IMG/VR virus record: IMGVR_UViG_3300028766_000004
Coordinates: 1-64,000 of that record
Length of the DNA stretch: 64,000 nt
Source of the DNA: a virus
Direction: 5' to 3' (one strand)
The first letter of the stretch is position 1; every line of letters starts with the position of its first letter. This document shows positions 1 to 8,698 of the stretch, one piece after another. A program made the translations under genes and the position numbers. The notes beneath the pieces were generated by a model. It had not been told where the DNA came from. It made no database searches and saw only the letters and a program-made list of their open reading frames with translations.

Positions 1-47
1 GTTATGTTCATGCATTTGTGTGAGGTTAAATATACAGAGAAAATTAT

Positions 48-852
48 ATGCATCCAAGAAAATATAGCGAAGACGTAGTAGACCAAATAAAACAAATGTA
101 CAAAGACGGAAAATCATCAATCAAAATAGGAGATGAACTTGGGATATCGAAGGTAACTATAATTTACATCTTAAAAAGAGAAAATGTTGATCGAAGAACT
201 CATCAAGAACTTAATTTGAAATTCAAATGTAATGAGCATTTCTTCGACAGCATAGACTCTGAAAGTAAAGCTTATTGGCTTGGTTTCATCTCGGCAGATG
301 GGTATATCCGTCCAGCTCCAAAAAGAAACTCCAAAAGAATACTCGGAATAACATTGTCTGATAAAGACGAACACCATATTCAGCTGTTGAAGAATGCGTT
401 GGGGAGTGACCACACTATAACCAAATATGGAGGAACTGCTCGATTACACATCTATTCCGATTTCTTAACTTCAGCTCTTGCCGTACATGGGGTTATTCAA
501 AACAAAACATTTACAATGGAATTTCCATCCATTCCACAACATATAATCAGACATTTCATCCGCGGATATTTCGATGGAGATGGATGCTTCACAGCTAATA
601 AGTCAAATCACGACAATATTTCTTTTTCCATAACTTCAAATACAAAAATAATCACGAGCATACAAGAAATCTTGATGAAGGAGTGTCTTTTTAGATAAAA
701 CAAAATTCAGCATACGTCATAAAGATAGTCCAAACATAGGAGCTGTAACCTATGGCGGACACAAACAAATTGCTCGTATCGCTCACTATCTTTACGATGA
801 TGCCACGGTTTATTTAGAGCGTAAATACAACAAAGTTAAGCATTTACTATAG
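48..852 (+). pseudogene. LAGLIDADG homing endonuclease, frameshifted
   Basis: The ATG at 48 opens a 216-codon frame that stops at 698. Residues 1-50 look like a helix-turn-helix DNA-binding segment. Two LAGLIDADG-type motifs follow: AYWLGFISADGYI near residue 80 and FIRGYFDGDGCF near residue 170. These alpha-helical motifs carry the catalytic acids of this homing-endonuclease family. The frame breaks in a run of five T at 688-692. Removing one T joins it to a second frame ending at 852, whose last residues (LYDDATVYLERKYNK) are a typical C-terminus for the family. The full protein would be about 267 residues. It lies on the opposite strand from nearly everything else and converges on the recombinase gene. 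I infer a selfish gene inactivated by a one-base insertion; a sequencing error in the homopolymer or a +1 translational shift are alternatives. Confidence 0.8.
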
Positions 853-861
853 ATAAACAGC

Positions 862-902
862 GTGGTATGTCAGATAATTGCTACATTTATCTGACATACC
901 AC
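862..902. terminator. Perfect 16-bp hairpin between convergent genes
   Basis: GTGGTATGTCAGATAA at 862-877 is followed by a 9-base loop and its exact reverse complement at 887-902. It sits between the end of the plus-strand endonuclease and the end of the minus-strand RecA-like gene, where a bidirectional terminator is expected. Neither side carries a clear U tract, so intrinsic termination is an inference from position and stem strength. Confidence 0.55.
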
Positions 903-907
903 AACCA

Positions 908-2167
908 TTACGCTTTCTTTGTTTTTGGTTCTAGTGCAGGCATCGGTGTTCCATTAACCAAATAATCCAATAACCCCGGAGTATCTTCAATTTTGTATTG
1001 GATGTCCCTAGCGTAGAACTGCTTGAATCCTTCTATCTGGTGATAATAAGTACCCTCACAAGTAGGGCATGTCTTACCGTCCGGTCCTTTTCCAGAAGGA
1101 ATCATAGCTGGTTCAGCACCCTTTTCTACCAATTCAGTATTTTCGTTAGGTACAAGGCAATCAGAACATGGTTCAATAATTTGGTTCCACGACCCATTAA
1201 GTCTTGCACGAAGGTTACGCTTTCCAATTTCCAACGCTTCCCAATTTACATCACATCCAGATTTATACTTATCATCGCCGAACATGATATGAAGAATACG
1301 TTCTTCAAAAGGCTTCCAAAGGCGATTCTTGGTAATCTCTATGGTTGATGCGATGCCTATTTCAGTATCATCTTCTTCAACCTTCCCAGATTGATAAATA
1401 GTCATCATCAAGTGAGAATGGAAATCAAGAGCGTTCTTACCAATGTAAGTATCCTTGTCATACATTGCATTGATATTGACTTTTACTTGATTAATGATGA
1501 AGAACAAGATATTAGTCTTCCCCAAGCGTTTGGCAATCTTACGGAACCATTGAGATAGCAGTTTAGAGTGTTCACCATAATGACCACCCTCACCCTTATC
1601 ACCTTCCAGTTCCTTTTGAGTTGGTGATGCGGCTACAGAATCCCACACAACAACAGTGGGACGCTTCGTCTGTTCAGCAATCTCAATGATGCTTTCCAGC
1701 TTTTCAAATACCTGTTCAAGATAATCAGGTTGACCAATCATCATGCGATTGGGGTCTACGCCGATAGCTACAGCTCTATCTTGGTCAAATGCAATTTCAG
1801 CATCCAACCAAAACGTATCTGCATCGACTTTAGTCGACGTTTCAACATCTAGAACACCCTTTTGAGCCTCGGCTACAATCTGTTGAGCGATAGTAGTCTT
1901 GCCGCTGCTCTTCTTGCCTGTAATTGTAACGATTTTTCCGAAAGGAACACCCCATCCGGCTTTGGTTATGGCATTGTTTAGTTCGAAAGAACCAGTAGAA
2001 ACCCAATATCTAGGCTTAGAGTTGTCGTCTAGGTTAAGAACTTGCAGGGAATTAACGCCATAGGCTTTGTTGAATACCTTGACGATATCCCCTGCATCGG
2101 TCTTACCCTTTTCAAGAACCATCGCCGGAATCTTAGCGACTGGCTTTTTTGCTTTAGGGAGTGCCAT
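908..2167 (-). CDS. recA: RecA/UvsX-like recombinase
   Basis: ATP-dependent strand-exchange protein of the RecA family, 419 residues, expected to form filaments on single-stranded DNA during phage recombination and replication. Visible motifs are a Walker A GKKSSGKT (residues 84-91), a Walker B strand ending in Asp176 (TVVVWDSVAA) and the FFIINQ segment around residue 225, which matches the RecA NQ signature. Unlike bacterial RecA, the C-terminal third has two CxxC pairs (Cys334/337 and Cys367/370), which could form a zinc knuckle. The gene follows the SSB gene directly, and its ribosome site (GGAAG) lies inside the last SSB codons, so the two are probably translationally linked. The family call is firm; the zinc role is inferred. 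Confidence 0.92.
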   Translation of the reverse strand: MALPKAKKPVAKIPAMVLEKGKTDAGDIVKVFNKAYGVNSLQVLNLDDNSKPRYWVSTGSFELNNAITKAGWGVPFGKIVTITGKKSSGKTTIAQQIVAEAQKGVLDVETSTKVDADTFWLDAEIAFDQDRAVAIGVDPNRMMIGQPDYLEQVFEKLESIIEIAEQTKRPTVVVWDSVAASPTQKELEGDKGEGGHYGEHSKLLSQWFRKIAKRLGKTNILFFIINQVKVNINAMYDKDTYIGKNALDFHSHLMMTIYQSGKVEEDDTEIGIASTIEITKNRLWKPFEERILHIMFGDDKYKSGCDVNWEALEIGKRNLRARLNGSWNQIIEPCSDCLVPNENTELVEKGAEPAMIPSGKGPDGKTCPTCEGTYYHQIEGFKQFYARDIQYKIEDTPGLLDYLVNGTPMPALEPKTKKA

Positions 2168-2169
2168 AG

Positions 2170-3420
2170 TTATTTACTTCCAAGTGCTGCCATCATCTGC
2201 GCAGCTAGGTCGCCTTCGTCAGCCACTGGTGTGGCAGCCGGAGGATTGTTCTTTGCAGCACGAGCAGCTTTTAAAACAGCCACTTCACAATCATCAACCA
2301 ATGGACACTTCAGGCAAATCTTGGCATCGCCATCAAAAGCAATCCCAAAACAAGGCTTAGTTCCGTTAACTAAATCAGCCACTGGAACAACCTTAACTGG
2401 TGGCTGTGTTCCAACTATAGCTGATGTAGTTGCTACCGATGCGAAAGCTGGTTTAGGTGAGCCAACATTAACCGCTGCCTGAACTGGAGAACTAACCGAT
2501 GCATTTGTTGGAGCTGTATTTACAGTCGTGTGGGTGGTCGTAGGTGGAGCTGTATTTACAGTCGTGTGGGTGGTCGTAGGTGGAGCTGTCTGAGGTGGGG
2601 CCGAGCTATCATCCGTGTTTACACCTGGGAAGAATTCTGAATTCTCAGAACCATCCGTTAGTTGGCGATATCCAGTACCATGCACAAGCTCTTTTCCAGC
2701 TGTTTCATCTCCAGTAACCACCCTCTGTAAACAAGCCTGAGTGAACTCGAGCGTTGGAATTCCCATAATGGAATCCAAATCCCAAATCTTCTCCATGATT
2801 GCTTCATCGATAGGTGCAACTTGCAACGAAGCCGTGATTGTGAAGTCACGTTTGTTCTTGTTTGATGTACCTGGAACTTTCGCACCCTCCACAATAGTGC
2901 TCTTAATAGATACATTACGTCCCCTAAATGGATGCGTAAAATCAGAATATCCTGCAATCGAAAGCCAATCAAAAAGCTGCTTATAAACTGCATAAGGGAT
3001 GTTGAGTACACCAACAGTCTTCTCAGGGTCATCAACATTGAATGCATTGACGTAGTAGTTGCTAGTGGAGCGTAGGGTTTTTGCAAGAGCTGAATCAACC
3101 GGGTCTTTCGACTTATTGAGCTTGTAACTCTCGTCACACAATGCACACGGAAACTTCACGTCAGAGCCTTCCTCCTCGAAGAAAGACTTAGGGCATGTAA
3201 CAGCGCCTTTATATCCCGGAACATTCCAATGTTTCATAATCTTGCGGAAGAAAGTACGACGTTTAGTCCAAGGTAAAATGCGCCACGTAGAAGTTGTTTC
3301 GCCATCTGGAATGTTGTGATAAGTGACTTTTAGCCCACCCTTCTTTGCAGCGTCTTTCTGAATCTGATCTGTATCTAACGCATACGGATCATTCGGATCG
3401 AATTGATAAGTGTCAGTCAT
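2170..3420 (-). CDS. Single-stranded DNA-binding protein (gp32-like)
   Basis: Probable phage single-stranded DNA-binding protein, 416 residues. It matches the T4 gp32 plan: a basic N-terminus, a zinc-binding pattern (His64, Cys76, Cys92 and Cys95, the last two as CALC) within an OB-fold-like core rich in aromatic and basic residues, and an acidic C-terminal tail. Between core and tail is a flexible Thr/Pro linker holding two copies of a 12-residue repeat. Near residues 355-380 a second Cys cluster (CxxC followed by C) resembles Cys-rich tails of some phage SSBs. It stands between the UvsY-like candidate and the RecA-like gene, a typical recombination trio. T4 gp32 is 301 residues; the extra length is mostly linker and tail. 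Confidence 0.75.
   Translation of the reverse strand: MTDTYQFDPNDPYALDTDQIQKDAAKKGGLKVTYHNIPDGETTSTWRILPWTKRRTFFRKIMKHWNVPGYKGAVTCPKSFFEEEGSDVKFPCALCDESYKLNKSKDPVDSALAKTLRSTSNYYVNAFNVDDPEKTVGVLNIPYAVYKQLFDWLSIAGYSDFTHPFRGRNVSIKSTIVEGAKVPGTSNKNKRDFTITASLQVAPIDEAIMEKIWDLDSIMGIPTLEFTQACLQRVVTGDETAGKELVHGTGYRQLTDGSENSEFFPGVNTDDSSAPPQTAPPTTTHTTVNTAPPTTTHTTVNTAPTNASVSSPVQAAVNVGSPKPAFASVATTSAIVGTQPPVKVVPVADLVNGTKPCFGIAFDGDAKICLKCPLVDDCEVAVLKAARAAKNNPPAATPVADEGDLAAQMMAALGSK
2510..2581 (-). repeat. Two 36-bp tandem repeats in the SSB gene
   Basis: Two identical 36-bp units (2510-2545 and 2546-2581) followed by a partial third unit. Each encodes 12 residues (TAPPTTTHTTVN) in the flexible linker of the SSB. 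The exact identity suggests recent duplication by replication slippage. Confidence 0.9.
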
Positions 3421-3426
3421 AGTAAT

Positions 3427-3906
3427 TTATTCCTCGTCGTGAGTATTTGGTGTCAGTCGCATCATTTCTTGACGTTTCGTAGCACCCAAATTAAATAACA
3501 TCTGGGAACGTTGCTTAAAAGCGTCTTTCCACACATCCAGTTTACCAACGATGGCTTGCATTTGTAGCACAGAGCTACTAATTTCCTGCCATTTAGGTTC
3601 ACGCTTTAGTGCAGCTTCAATCTTGGCTTCAGACATACGTTCACTTTGTCCAAGATTTTCAGAGACCTTCTGTCGAATGTCGAGTTCGATTTCAGCCTCG
3701 TAAGACGATAAAGCACGTTTGCGCGATTCAAGCTCTATGTAACAATCAGAATGAATTCCGCCATAAAACGCAAATTTCGATGCTTGTTCGCAAAACTCTG
3801 TGTTAAGTGCTCCCTCTTCAATATAGAGGTCAGTGGCAGGGTCAAGAAATTCTTCCTTGCCGTTTAGCATGATGGTTAAACTACCTAAATCACGGTCAAA
3901 AGCCAT
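3427..3906 (-). CDS. Putative UvsY-like recombination mediator
   Basis: A 159-residue, mostly helical, charged protein. I chose the ATG at 3906 because it follows GGAG at good spacing and leaves 4 bp after the upstream stop; a longer open frame reaches 3981 but would overlap that gene. The C-terminal half has long amphipathic helices with a KWQEI...LDVWKDAFKQRSQML pattern, resembling small phage proteins that sit beside recombinase genes and measure DNA-loading helices (UvsY-type). No catalytic motif is visible. The functional suggestion rests on helix composition plus its place just upstream of the SSB and RecA-like genes, and is tentative. Confidence 0.45.
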   Translation of the reverse strand: MAFDRDLGSLTIMLNGKEEFLDPATDLYIEEGALNTEFCEQASKFAFYGGIHSDCYIELESRKRALSSYEAEIELDIRQKVSENLGQSERMSEAKIEAALKREPKWQEISSSVLQMQAIVGKLDVWKDAFKQRSQMLFNLGATKRQEMMRLTPNTHDEE

Positions 3907-3910
3907 GTGA

Positions 3911-4519
3911 TTACTCCGTTGGTGAATTATACCCGGCTTGCAAAGAGTCTGTACTGAGAAGAACCCCACCACAATAAACACTACAAGCGTTCTCGATTTT
4001 ATTTACCCTTACAACTTCCATGCCCGGTTGAACATTTAATTTGTCAGATGATGACGTAATATATGCCCACTTCTCTTCCAACGCTGCATATACACTTTGT
4101 TGATTAAGTGGTTTAAAAATGAACAATTCTGCATTTTTAGCAGCGCTTAAACATTTTTCGCCGCATGTAGATATGATAGGTCTTGATGGAAGATAAAGTT
4201 TCTGACAAACAAGGCAGTGAATGAAATACGCCTTTACCAAATTGCCGTGCTTCAATTCTTCAGGGTGTCTCCAACCGTCCGGCGTTTTTAATAATGCATC
4301 GCTAGTTAAATATATCTTTATACTGCTGTTTCTAATCCTATCAGGAGTTGGAACAGCATCAACTCTGATCATCCATTGTTCACCCTTTAAAGCTTCGTCT
4401 CGTCTAATTTCCATTTTGTGGAATTCTAAACCCTCTGTCAAAACATCTCGACCTTGCAATGTAATAATCGTCCCAACACCATCTCTCGTAACGATTGGGC
4501 ATAGGCCATCAGTCACCAT
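3911..4519 (-). CDS. Hypothetical protein with two Cys pairs, downstream of dnaE
   Basis: A 202-residue protein I do not recognise. The start at 4519 is chosen because GGAGG precedes it and because its ATG overlaps the dnaE stop (TTATGGTGA), giving translational coupling. A central CLVCQK...TCGEKC pattern could bind zinc. Flanking segments (TPDGWRHPEELKHGNLVKA, and a C-terminal IENACSVY region) loosely resemble Hint/intein-type beta folds, but no catalytic Cys start or HN ending is present, so this is not called an intein. Its position suggests an accessory role with the polymerase, which is inference only. Confidence 0.6.
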   Translation of the reverse strand: MVTDGLCPIVTRDGVGTIITLQGRDVLTEGLEFHKMEIRRDEALKGEQWMIRVDAVPTPDRIRNSSIKIYLTSDALLKTPDGWRHPEELKHGNLVKAYFIHCLVCQKLYLPSRPIISTCGEKCLSAAKNAELFIFKPLNQQSVYAALEEKWAYITSSSDKLNVQPGMEVVRVNKIENACSVYCGGVLLSTDSLQAGYNSPTE

Positions 4520-7311
4520 AACTTTCCCTCCAGTACTTGAGCCGGTGGCCCACCCTTCTTCGACAAACCTTGTCTCAGACTGATACAAATCGCTTTAGCT
4601 GCTTTCATATCATGCATCGAGGCAAATGCTCCACAGGATAATAAAATCTCTTGTGCCTTTATGTTCACCACTCGCCTATTTTCCAGTCTGTTGAAGAAGT
4701 CATCGAAACTAAGAAATTGAACTTCACCTCTGGTTTTCAATACAGCGTCTATAACAGCATCACCGATTCCTGAAATCTCATTAAATCCAGCTCTAAGAGC
4801 CTTTTTTCCATTCGGTAGAATTTCAACACTGCACAATTTATGAGACCGATTGATACACGTTGGAAGGTATTGGACATCCTCTCTCCCAACTTCCTTACGG
4901 AGGTCTGGTCTGTCTTCATCCTTGGAATGGGCTATCTGTGCCGATAGAAATTCACATGGAAAATGGGTTCTAAGCCACATGGCGTAGTAACTAACAAGAG
5001 TGTAAGTCGTAGCGTGCGATTTATTGAAACAATATCTTCCGAAATCAACAATTTCGCTGAACAGTTCGTTAGCAGCGGCATCTGAAAGTTTTCCAAAGCT
5101 TATGCATCCTTCCACAAATTTCAAACGATCTTTCTCGATTTCTTCCTTGCCCTTAGATTTAGAAATCTTTTTACGAAGTGTATCAGATTCAGGATATGTA
5201 TATCCTGCCACTTCTACAGCTATCTGCATCACCTGTTCCTGATAGATGAACACTCCGTATGTATCTCGAGTGATTTTATCCAAAGCAGCATTTCCAGTAG
5301 ACTTTATCAAATTTGGAGTTTTTTTGTTCTTTACGTAAGTATCCTTAAACTGCAATGGACCCGGGCGATACATTGCATTAGCTGTAATTAGCGTGTTGAT
5401 GTCGTGTGGTGCCATTTCACGAAGCATTTTTCTCATACCCGGTGACTCAAACTGAAACACTCCAGTAGTTTGACCCATATTGAACTGCATGAGTGTTGGC
5501 TTATCTTCCAAATCTATCTTCTGAAAATCTAGTTCTTTACCAGATGTTTCCTCAATCATTTTCTTAGTGTATTCGAGTACTGAAACGGTCTTAGAACCCA
5601 ACACATCTACTTTTAGAAGCCCTAAGAACCCGACATCATACATATCGTAGTTGATGGTGTATTCGCCTTTTCTATATTCAACAGCAACACGGTTCTCTAG
5701 AGGTTCAGAGCTAACAATCACACCACCAGGATGGATACCAGTTTGTCTAACTTGTCCTTCGAGAACTTTAGCAACTTCCAAAATAGAGAAGTTTTTTTCC
5801 TTAAAAGCAGCATATTGCGGGTATTTTTCAGGCTCATCTTCGACTTTTTGCAATGTTAGTTTAGCCTTGTCTTGTTTGGCTGTTTTTTCATCTATCTCTT
5901 TGCACACAACATCAACTACTTTTAAGTCTATCTCTTCATAACGGCAAACATCTTTCAAAACCTGTTTGGTGTTCATACCGTTGAACGTGGCTATGTGAGC
6001 TACATGCTTATAGGTCTGCAATAAATACTGATAAACTTCATCACGCCTATCGTGTTCGAAATCTAGGTCGAGGTCGGGAAGGTCGATACGCTCAGGGTTT
6101 ATGAAACGTTCAAAAATGAGTCCATAGGTAAGTGGATCGGCGTTTGTAATGCCCAGTAAATAACACACCAGTGAACCAGCACCAGAACCACGCCCCGGAC
6201 CATAGGCGATACCAACAGAATCACAATATCGATAAATGTCTTGCACTAATAGAAAATACTTTTCAAAATTCAGCTTTATAACTGTATCTAATTCCTTTGT
6301 CAACCTTTCCCAATATGGCTTCCCTTTTTCGCTGGTAAATGCCATATCAGGAAAGCGTTTCTTCCACCCCTGAACACACAAAATCTTCAATGCTTGTACT
6401 TGGTCGCTTGTTCCCAAAGAAGTCGTATTTACGTTCGGTAGTTCTACTTCAAAATTTGGCAAAGACCAATTACACTTCTCGGCAACCTCAACTGTGTTTA
6501 GAACAGCTGCATTTACCAACTGAGACGACAAAACACTCTTTTGCATTCCGAGAAACGAATCTATCATCTCTGGGTAAGTCTTCATCCACAAACCCGGCGT
6601 AAAATCCCACTTATTATCGCTTGATTTAGTTTGCTTCCGAGCCGTAGCTAACAAACACTCTTGAGCGTGACAATCTTCAGCGTTAGCGTAGTGAAAATCA
6701 TTCGTGGCAATAAGCTTCCTGCCGAATCTATTCGCCAGTTGCAGTGCTTTCATGTTCGTATTGTATTGGAGGTCGAATTGGTGAGGTTGAACTTCGAAGT
6801 AGAAATCTTCCTTGAATGTTTCATTAAACATCTCAGCTTTCTTCACATAATCATCATGTGAAAGCATCCCACCAACACAAGCCGTAGATATTACACAATC
6901 TTTCAGAGCGAGAGTGTCATTCCACCCAACACGAGGCTTGTAGTAGAAACCATCCTTTGAATAAGCCTTTGTAAGAAGCTTTTGGAGCGACACAAACCCG
7001 TCCCAGCTCTTAGCCAGAACGATAGTATGATATAAGTCTTCACGTTCTTTCTTGACATTTTCAGGCTTGCGATACAGCACATCATCCACTATATAAATTT
7101 CGCACCCTAAAATTGGTTTTATGCCATTCTTCTTACATTCTCTAGCGAACTTAAGCCCACCACTGACCGTACCATGATCAGTCTGCGCCAGCGCCTTAAA
7201 TCCCTTTTTCTTAGCTTGTGCAACAACGTGTTCCACGGTGCCAACAGCATCAAGCTGTGAATATTCAGAATGTGCATGGAGATGAACCAAGTTTTCATTA
7301 CTATCGCTCAT
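4513..7311 (-). CDS. dnaE: DNA polymerase III alpha subunit (DnaE type)
   Basis: C-family replicative DNA polymerase, 932 residues. The N-terminal PHP domain is clear (HLHAHSEYSQLDAVGT, then TDHGTVSGG). The palm has the catalytic aspartates in PDLDLDF (about residues 411-417) and the third in KVDVLG (about 569). A helix-hairpin-helix segment (EISGIGDAVIDAV) lies near residue 847. Cellular DnaE is about 1,160 residues; this protein stops soon after the HhH region, so the OB-fold and tau-binding C-terminal domains appear missing. That suggests it works without the usual host clamp-loader contact or with another partner. It overlaps its downstream neighbour by 7 bp and follows a small helical gene. 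Confidence 0.93.
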   Translation of the reverse strand: MSDSNENLVHLHAHSEYSQLDAVGTVEHVVAQAKKKGFKALAQTDHGTVSGGLKFARECKKNGIKPILGCEIYIVDDVLYRKPENVKKEREDLYHTIVLAKSWDGFVSLQKLLTKAYSKDGFYYKPRVGWNDTLALKDCVISTACVGGMLSHDDYVKKAEMFNETFKEDFYFEVQPHQFDLQYNTNMKALQLANRFGRKLIATNDFHYANAEDCHAQECLLATARKQTKSSDNKWDFTPGLWMKTYPEMIDSFLGMQKSVLSSQLVNAAVLNTVEVAEKCNWSLPNFEVELPNVNTTSLGTSDQVQALKILCVQGWKKRFPDMAFTSEKGKPYWERLTKELDTVIKLNFEKYFLLVQDIYRYCDSVGIAYGPGRGSGAGSLVCYLLGITNADPLTYGLIFERFINPERIDLPDLDLDFEHDRRDEVYQYLLQTYKHVAHIATFNGMNTKQVLKDVCRYEEIDLKVVDVVCKEIDEKTAKQDKAKLTLQKVEDEPEKYPQYAAFKEKNFSILEVAKVLEGQVRQTGIHPGGVIVSSEPLENRVAVEYRKGEYTINYDMYDVGFLGLLKVDVLGSKTVSVLEYTKKMIEETSGKELDFQKIDLEDKPTLMQFNMGQTTGVFQFESPGMRKMLREMAPHDINTLITANAMYRPGPLQFKDTYVKNKKTPNLIKSTGNAALDKITRDTYGVFIYQEQVMQIAVEVAGYTYPESDTLRKKISKSKGKEEIEKDRLKFVEGCISFGKLSDAAANELFSEIVDFGRYCFNKSHATTYTLVSYYAMWLRTHFPCEFLSAQIAHSKDEDRPDLRKEVGREDVQYLPTCINRSHKLCSVEILPNGKKALRAGFNEISGIGDAVIDAVLKTRGEVQFLSFDDFFNRLENRRVVNIKAQEILLSCGAFASMHDMKAAKAICISLRQGLSKKGGPPAQVLEGKLW

Positions 7312-7314
7312 TAC

Positions 7315-7551
7315 TCAACCTTTTTTCTTTATGTGCAAAAGCTCGTCTATCACGGCAAAATCTTTAACCTTCTTAATAGCCTTTGACTCTTTTTTGATTT
7401 CGTCCATCAGAGCTTTCGCTTGTAGTGATATTCTCCACAAAGCGTTAATAGATTCAATTTTATTGTATTTCTTTCCATACGTACGGAACAATTCGTAGTT
7501 ATGTCTGAACTTTCTGAATTCAGTCGTCAAATCGTCGCTCAATTTACTCAT
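7315..7551 (-). CDS. Small helical hypothetical protein
   Basis: A 78-residue lysine-rich protein predicted to be mostly alpha-helical, with no recognisable motif. I take the ATG at 7551 (MSKLSDDL), which overlaps the end of the methyltransferase gene by 8 bp (AATGAGTAA), rather than the longer frame from 7587. It is sandwiched between the methyltransferase and dnaE genes and is probably co-translated with them. Function unknown. Confidence 0.6.
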   Translation of the reverse strand: MSKLSDDLTTEFRKFRHNYELFRTYGKKYNKIESINALWRISLQAKALMDEIKKESKAIKKVKDFAVIDELLHIKKKG

Positions 7552-8284
7552 TAGCGTCAACCCAATCCATAAGAGGTGCCCCCTCAACTCGAGTCACTAG
7601 TTTTCCTTTTTTATTGGTTTTTTCGATTATGCCACAACCATCAAGCCTTTGGGTGCCTGTTTCGTAATGAATAGGGTCTATTTCAACGCCAATATACCCC
7701 ATACCCAATGATTTCGCTCCCATACACGTACTAAACGAGCCTGCAAATGGGTCAAGGATTACGTCGCCTTCCTTGTTATATTGGCTCAGTGCCTTCCGTA
7801 CCAGTTCGATAGGCTTCTCGGTAGGGTGCAACGTGTTAATGTGTCTGGCGATGTTCCACACGTTGCTGGGGGCAGCTTCAAGAAGCAGATTTGGTTCACC
7901 TTTACTTACCACCCATATGTACTCGTGTTGGGGGCGAAATTGGTAACCTATGCCAAAATTTGTCTTAGCCCAGACTACCTGATTAACGATTTCGAACCCG
8001 ACATCTGTCAATACTTCATGAAACACATGAGAACATTGCCAATTGCAGCAAAACCATGCAACCTTGTTATGTTTTAGTACCCGATAGCAATGATGTATCA
8101 CTGAACTAAGCCATTGCTTGAATTCTTCCGGAGCAATATTGTCGTTAGCTATGATGTCATGCGTTTTTCGCTGAGGAACAAGGTTTATGTTAAATGGAGG
8201 GTCGGTCATAATCCCATCCACAGAACAATCTTGAATCGTTGGTAGCACGTTCACACAATCATCGTTATATGTTTCTTGAGTCAT
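7544..8284 (-). CDS. DNA methyltransferase (DPPF, beta-class order)
   Basis: S-adenosylmethionine-dependent DNA methyltransferase, 246 residues. The catalytic motif DPPF (residues 28-31) comes first and the SAM-binding motif DPFAGSFST (178-186) comes near the end, the order of beta-class N6-adenine or N4-cytosine enzymes. The LHPTEKP box at 152-158 is also typical of this class. The protein is full length and contains no obvious specificity domain insert. No restriction endonuclease gene is adjacent, so it is probably an orphan enzyme that modifies phage DNA against host restriction or for regulation. Adenine versus cytosine specificity cannot be settled by eye. Confidence 0.9.
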   Translation of the reverse strand: MTQETYNDDCVNVLPTIQDCSVDGIMTDPPFNINLVPQRKTHDIIANDNIAPEEFKQWLSSVIHHCYRVLKHNKVAWFCCNWQCSHVFHEVLTDVGFEIVNQVVWAKTNFGIGYQFRPQHEYIWVVSKGEPNLLLEAAPSNVWNIARHINTLHPTEKPIELVRKALSQYNKEGDVILDPFAGSFSTCMGAKSLGMGYIGVEIDPIHYETGTQRLDGCGIIEKTNKKGKLVTRVEGAPLMDWVDANE

Positions 8285-8287
8285 TGG

Positions 8288-8698
8288 CTACTGTCTTTCC
8301 ATCCGATTCTTAACCCATTCGCTTAATCTCTTAGACACTTTAGCAAATGGTCCTTTGACGCGATCATCAATCAAATTACCGCTTTCCTGTGCGTCTAGAA
8401 GAATACCTAAGCAAGCTCTTGCGTGTCCGAGATGGTGAACACCAGAATCTTCAGCTACTTCGTCGCCTTCAAGCCATCCGTCTAAGTGACGCTTACAGGC
8501 ATCGATATAAACCCTAGCACGAACATCTTTCGCGCGCCAATTTCTAAACCCATATTTTATTTCTCCATCAAGCATCGCACAAGCTTCATGAGCGATAGCG
8601 GCTGGAGATACAGCTCCCATCGGAACCTTCTTAAAACCTAAAATGTCTTTAGGGTTGGTCGAATCTGCTTTCGAAACTGCTCCATTATCTTTATTCAT
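8288..8698 (-). CDS. dATP/dGTP diphosphohydrolase N-terminal-domain protein (DUF5664)
   Basis: A 136-residue protein matching the small phage family once called DUF5664 and now labelled as dATP/dGTP diphosphohydrolase N-terminal domain. Family features seen are NPKDILG near the start, KYGFRNWR in the middle, and HLDGWLEGDEVAEDSGVHHLGHARACLGILLDA, with metal-ligand-like His and Asp residues. The start at 8698 follows AAGGAAAA and overlaps the upstream stop by 8 bp; a frame from 8731 is longer but lacks such a site. It probably acts on the nucleotide pool. The activity of this small form is not shown by the sequence itself. Confidence 0.75.
   Translation of the reverse strand: MNKDNGAVSKADSTNPKDILGFKKVPMGAVSPAAIAHEACAMLDGEIKYGFRNWRAKDVRARVYIDACKRHLDGWLEGDEVAEDSGVHHLGHARACLGILLDAQESGNLIDDRVKGPFAKVSKRLSEWVKNRMERQ

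Noticed and set aside
2510-2581. A CRISPR-like array
   Set aside because: The 36-bp units are directly tandem without spacers and lie in a coding frame.
3911-4519. An intein or Hint domain in the protein after dnaE
   Set aside because: Some segments resemble Hint folds, but there is no Cys/Ser start, TxxH motif or HN ending.
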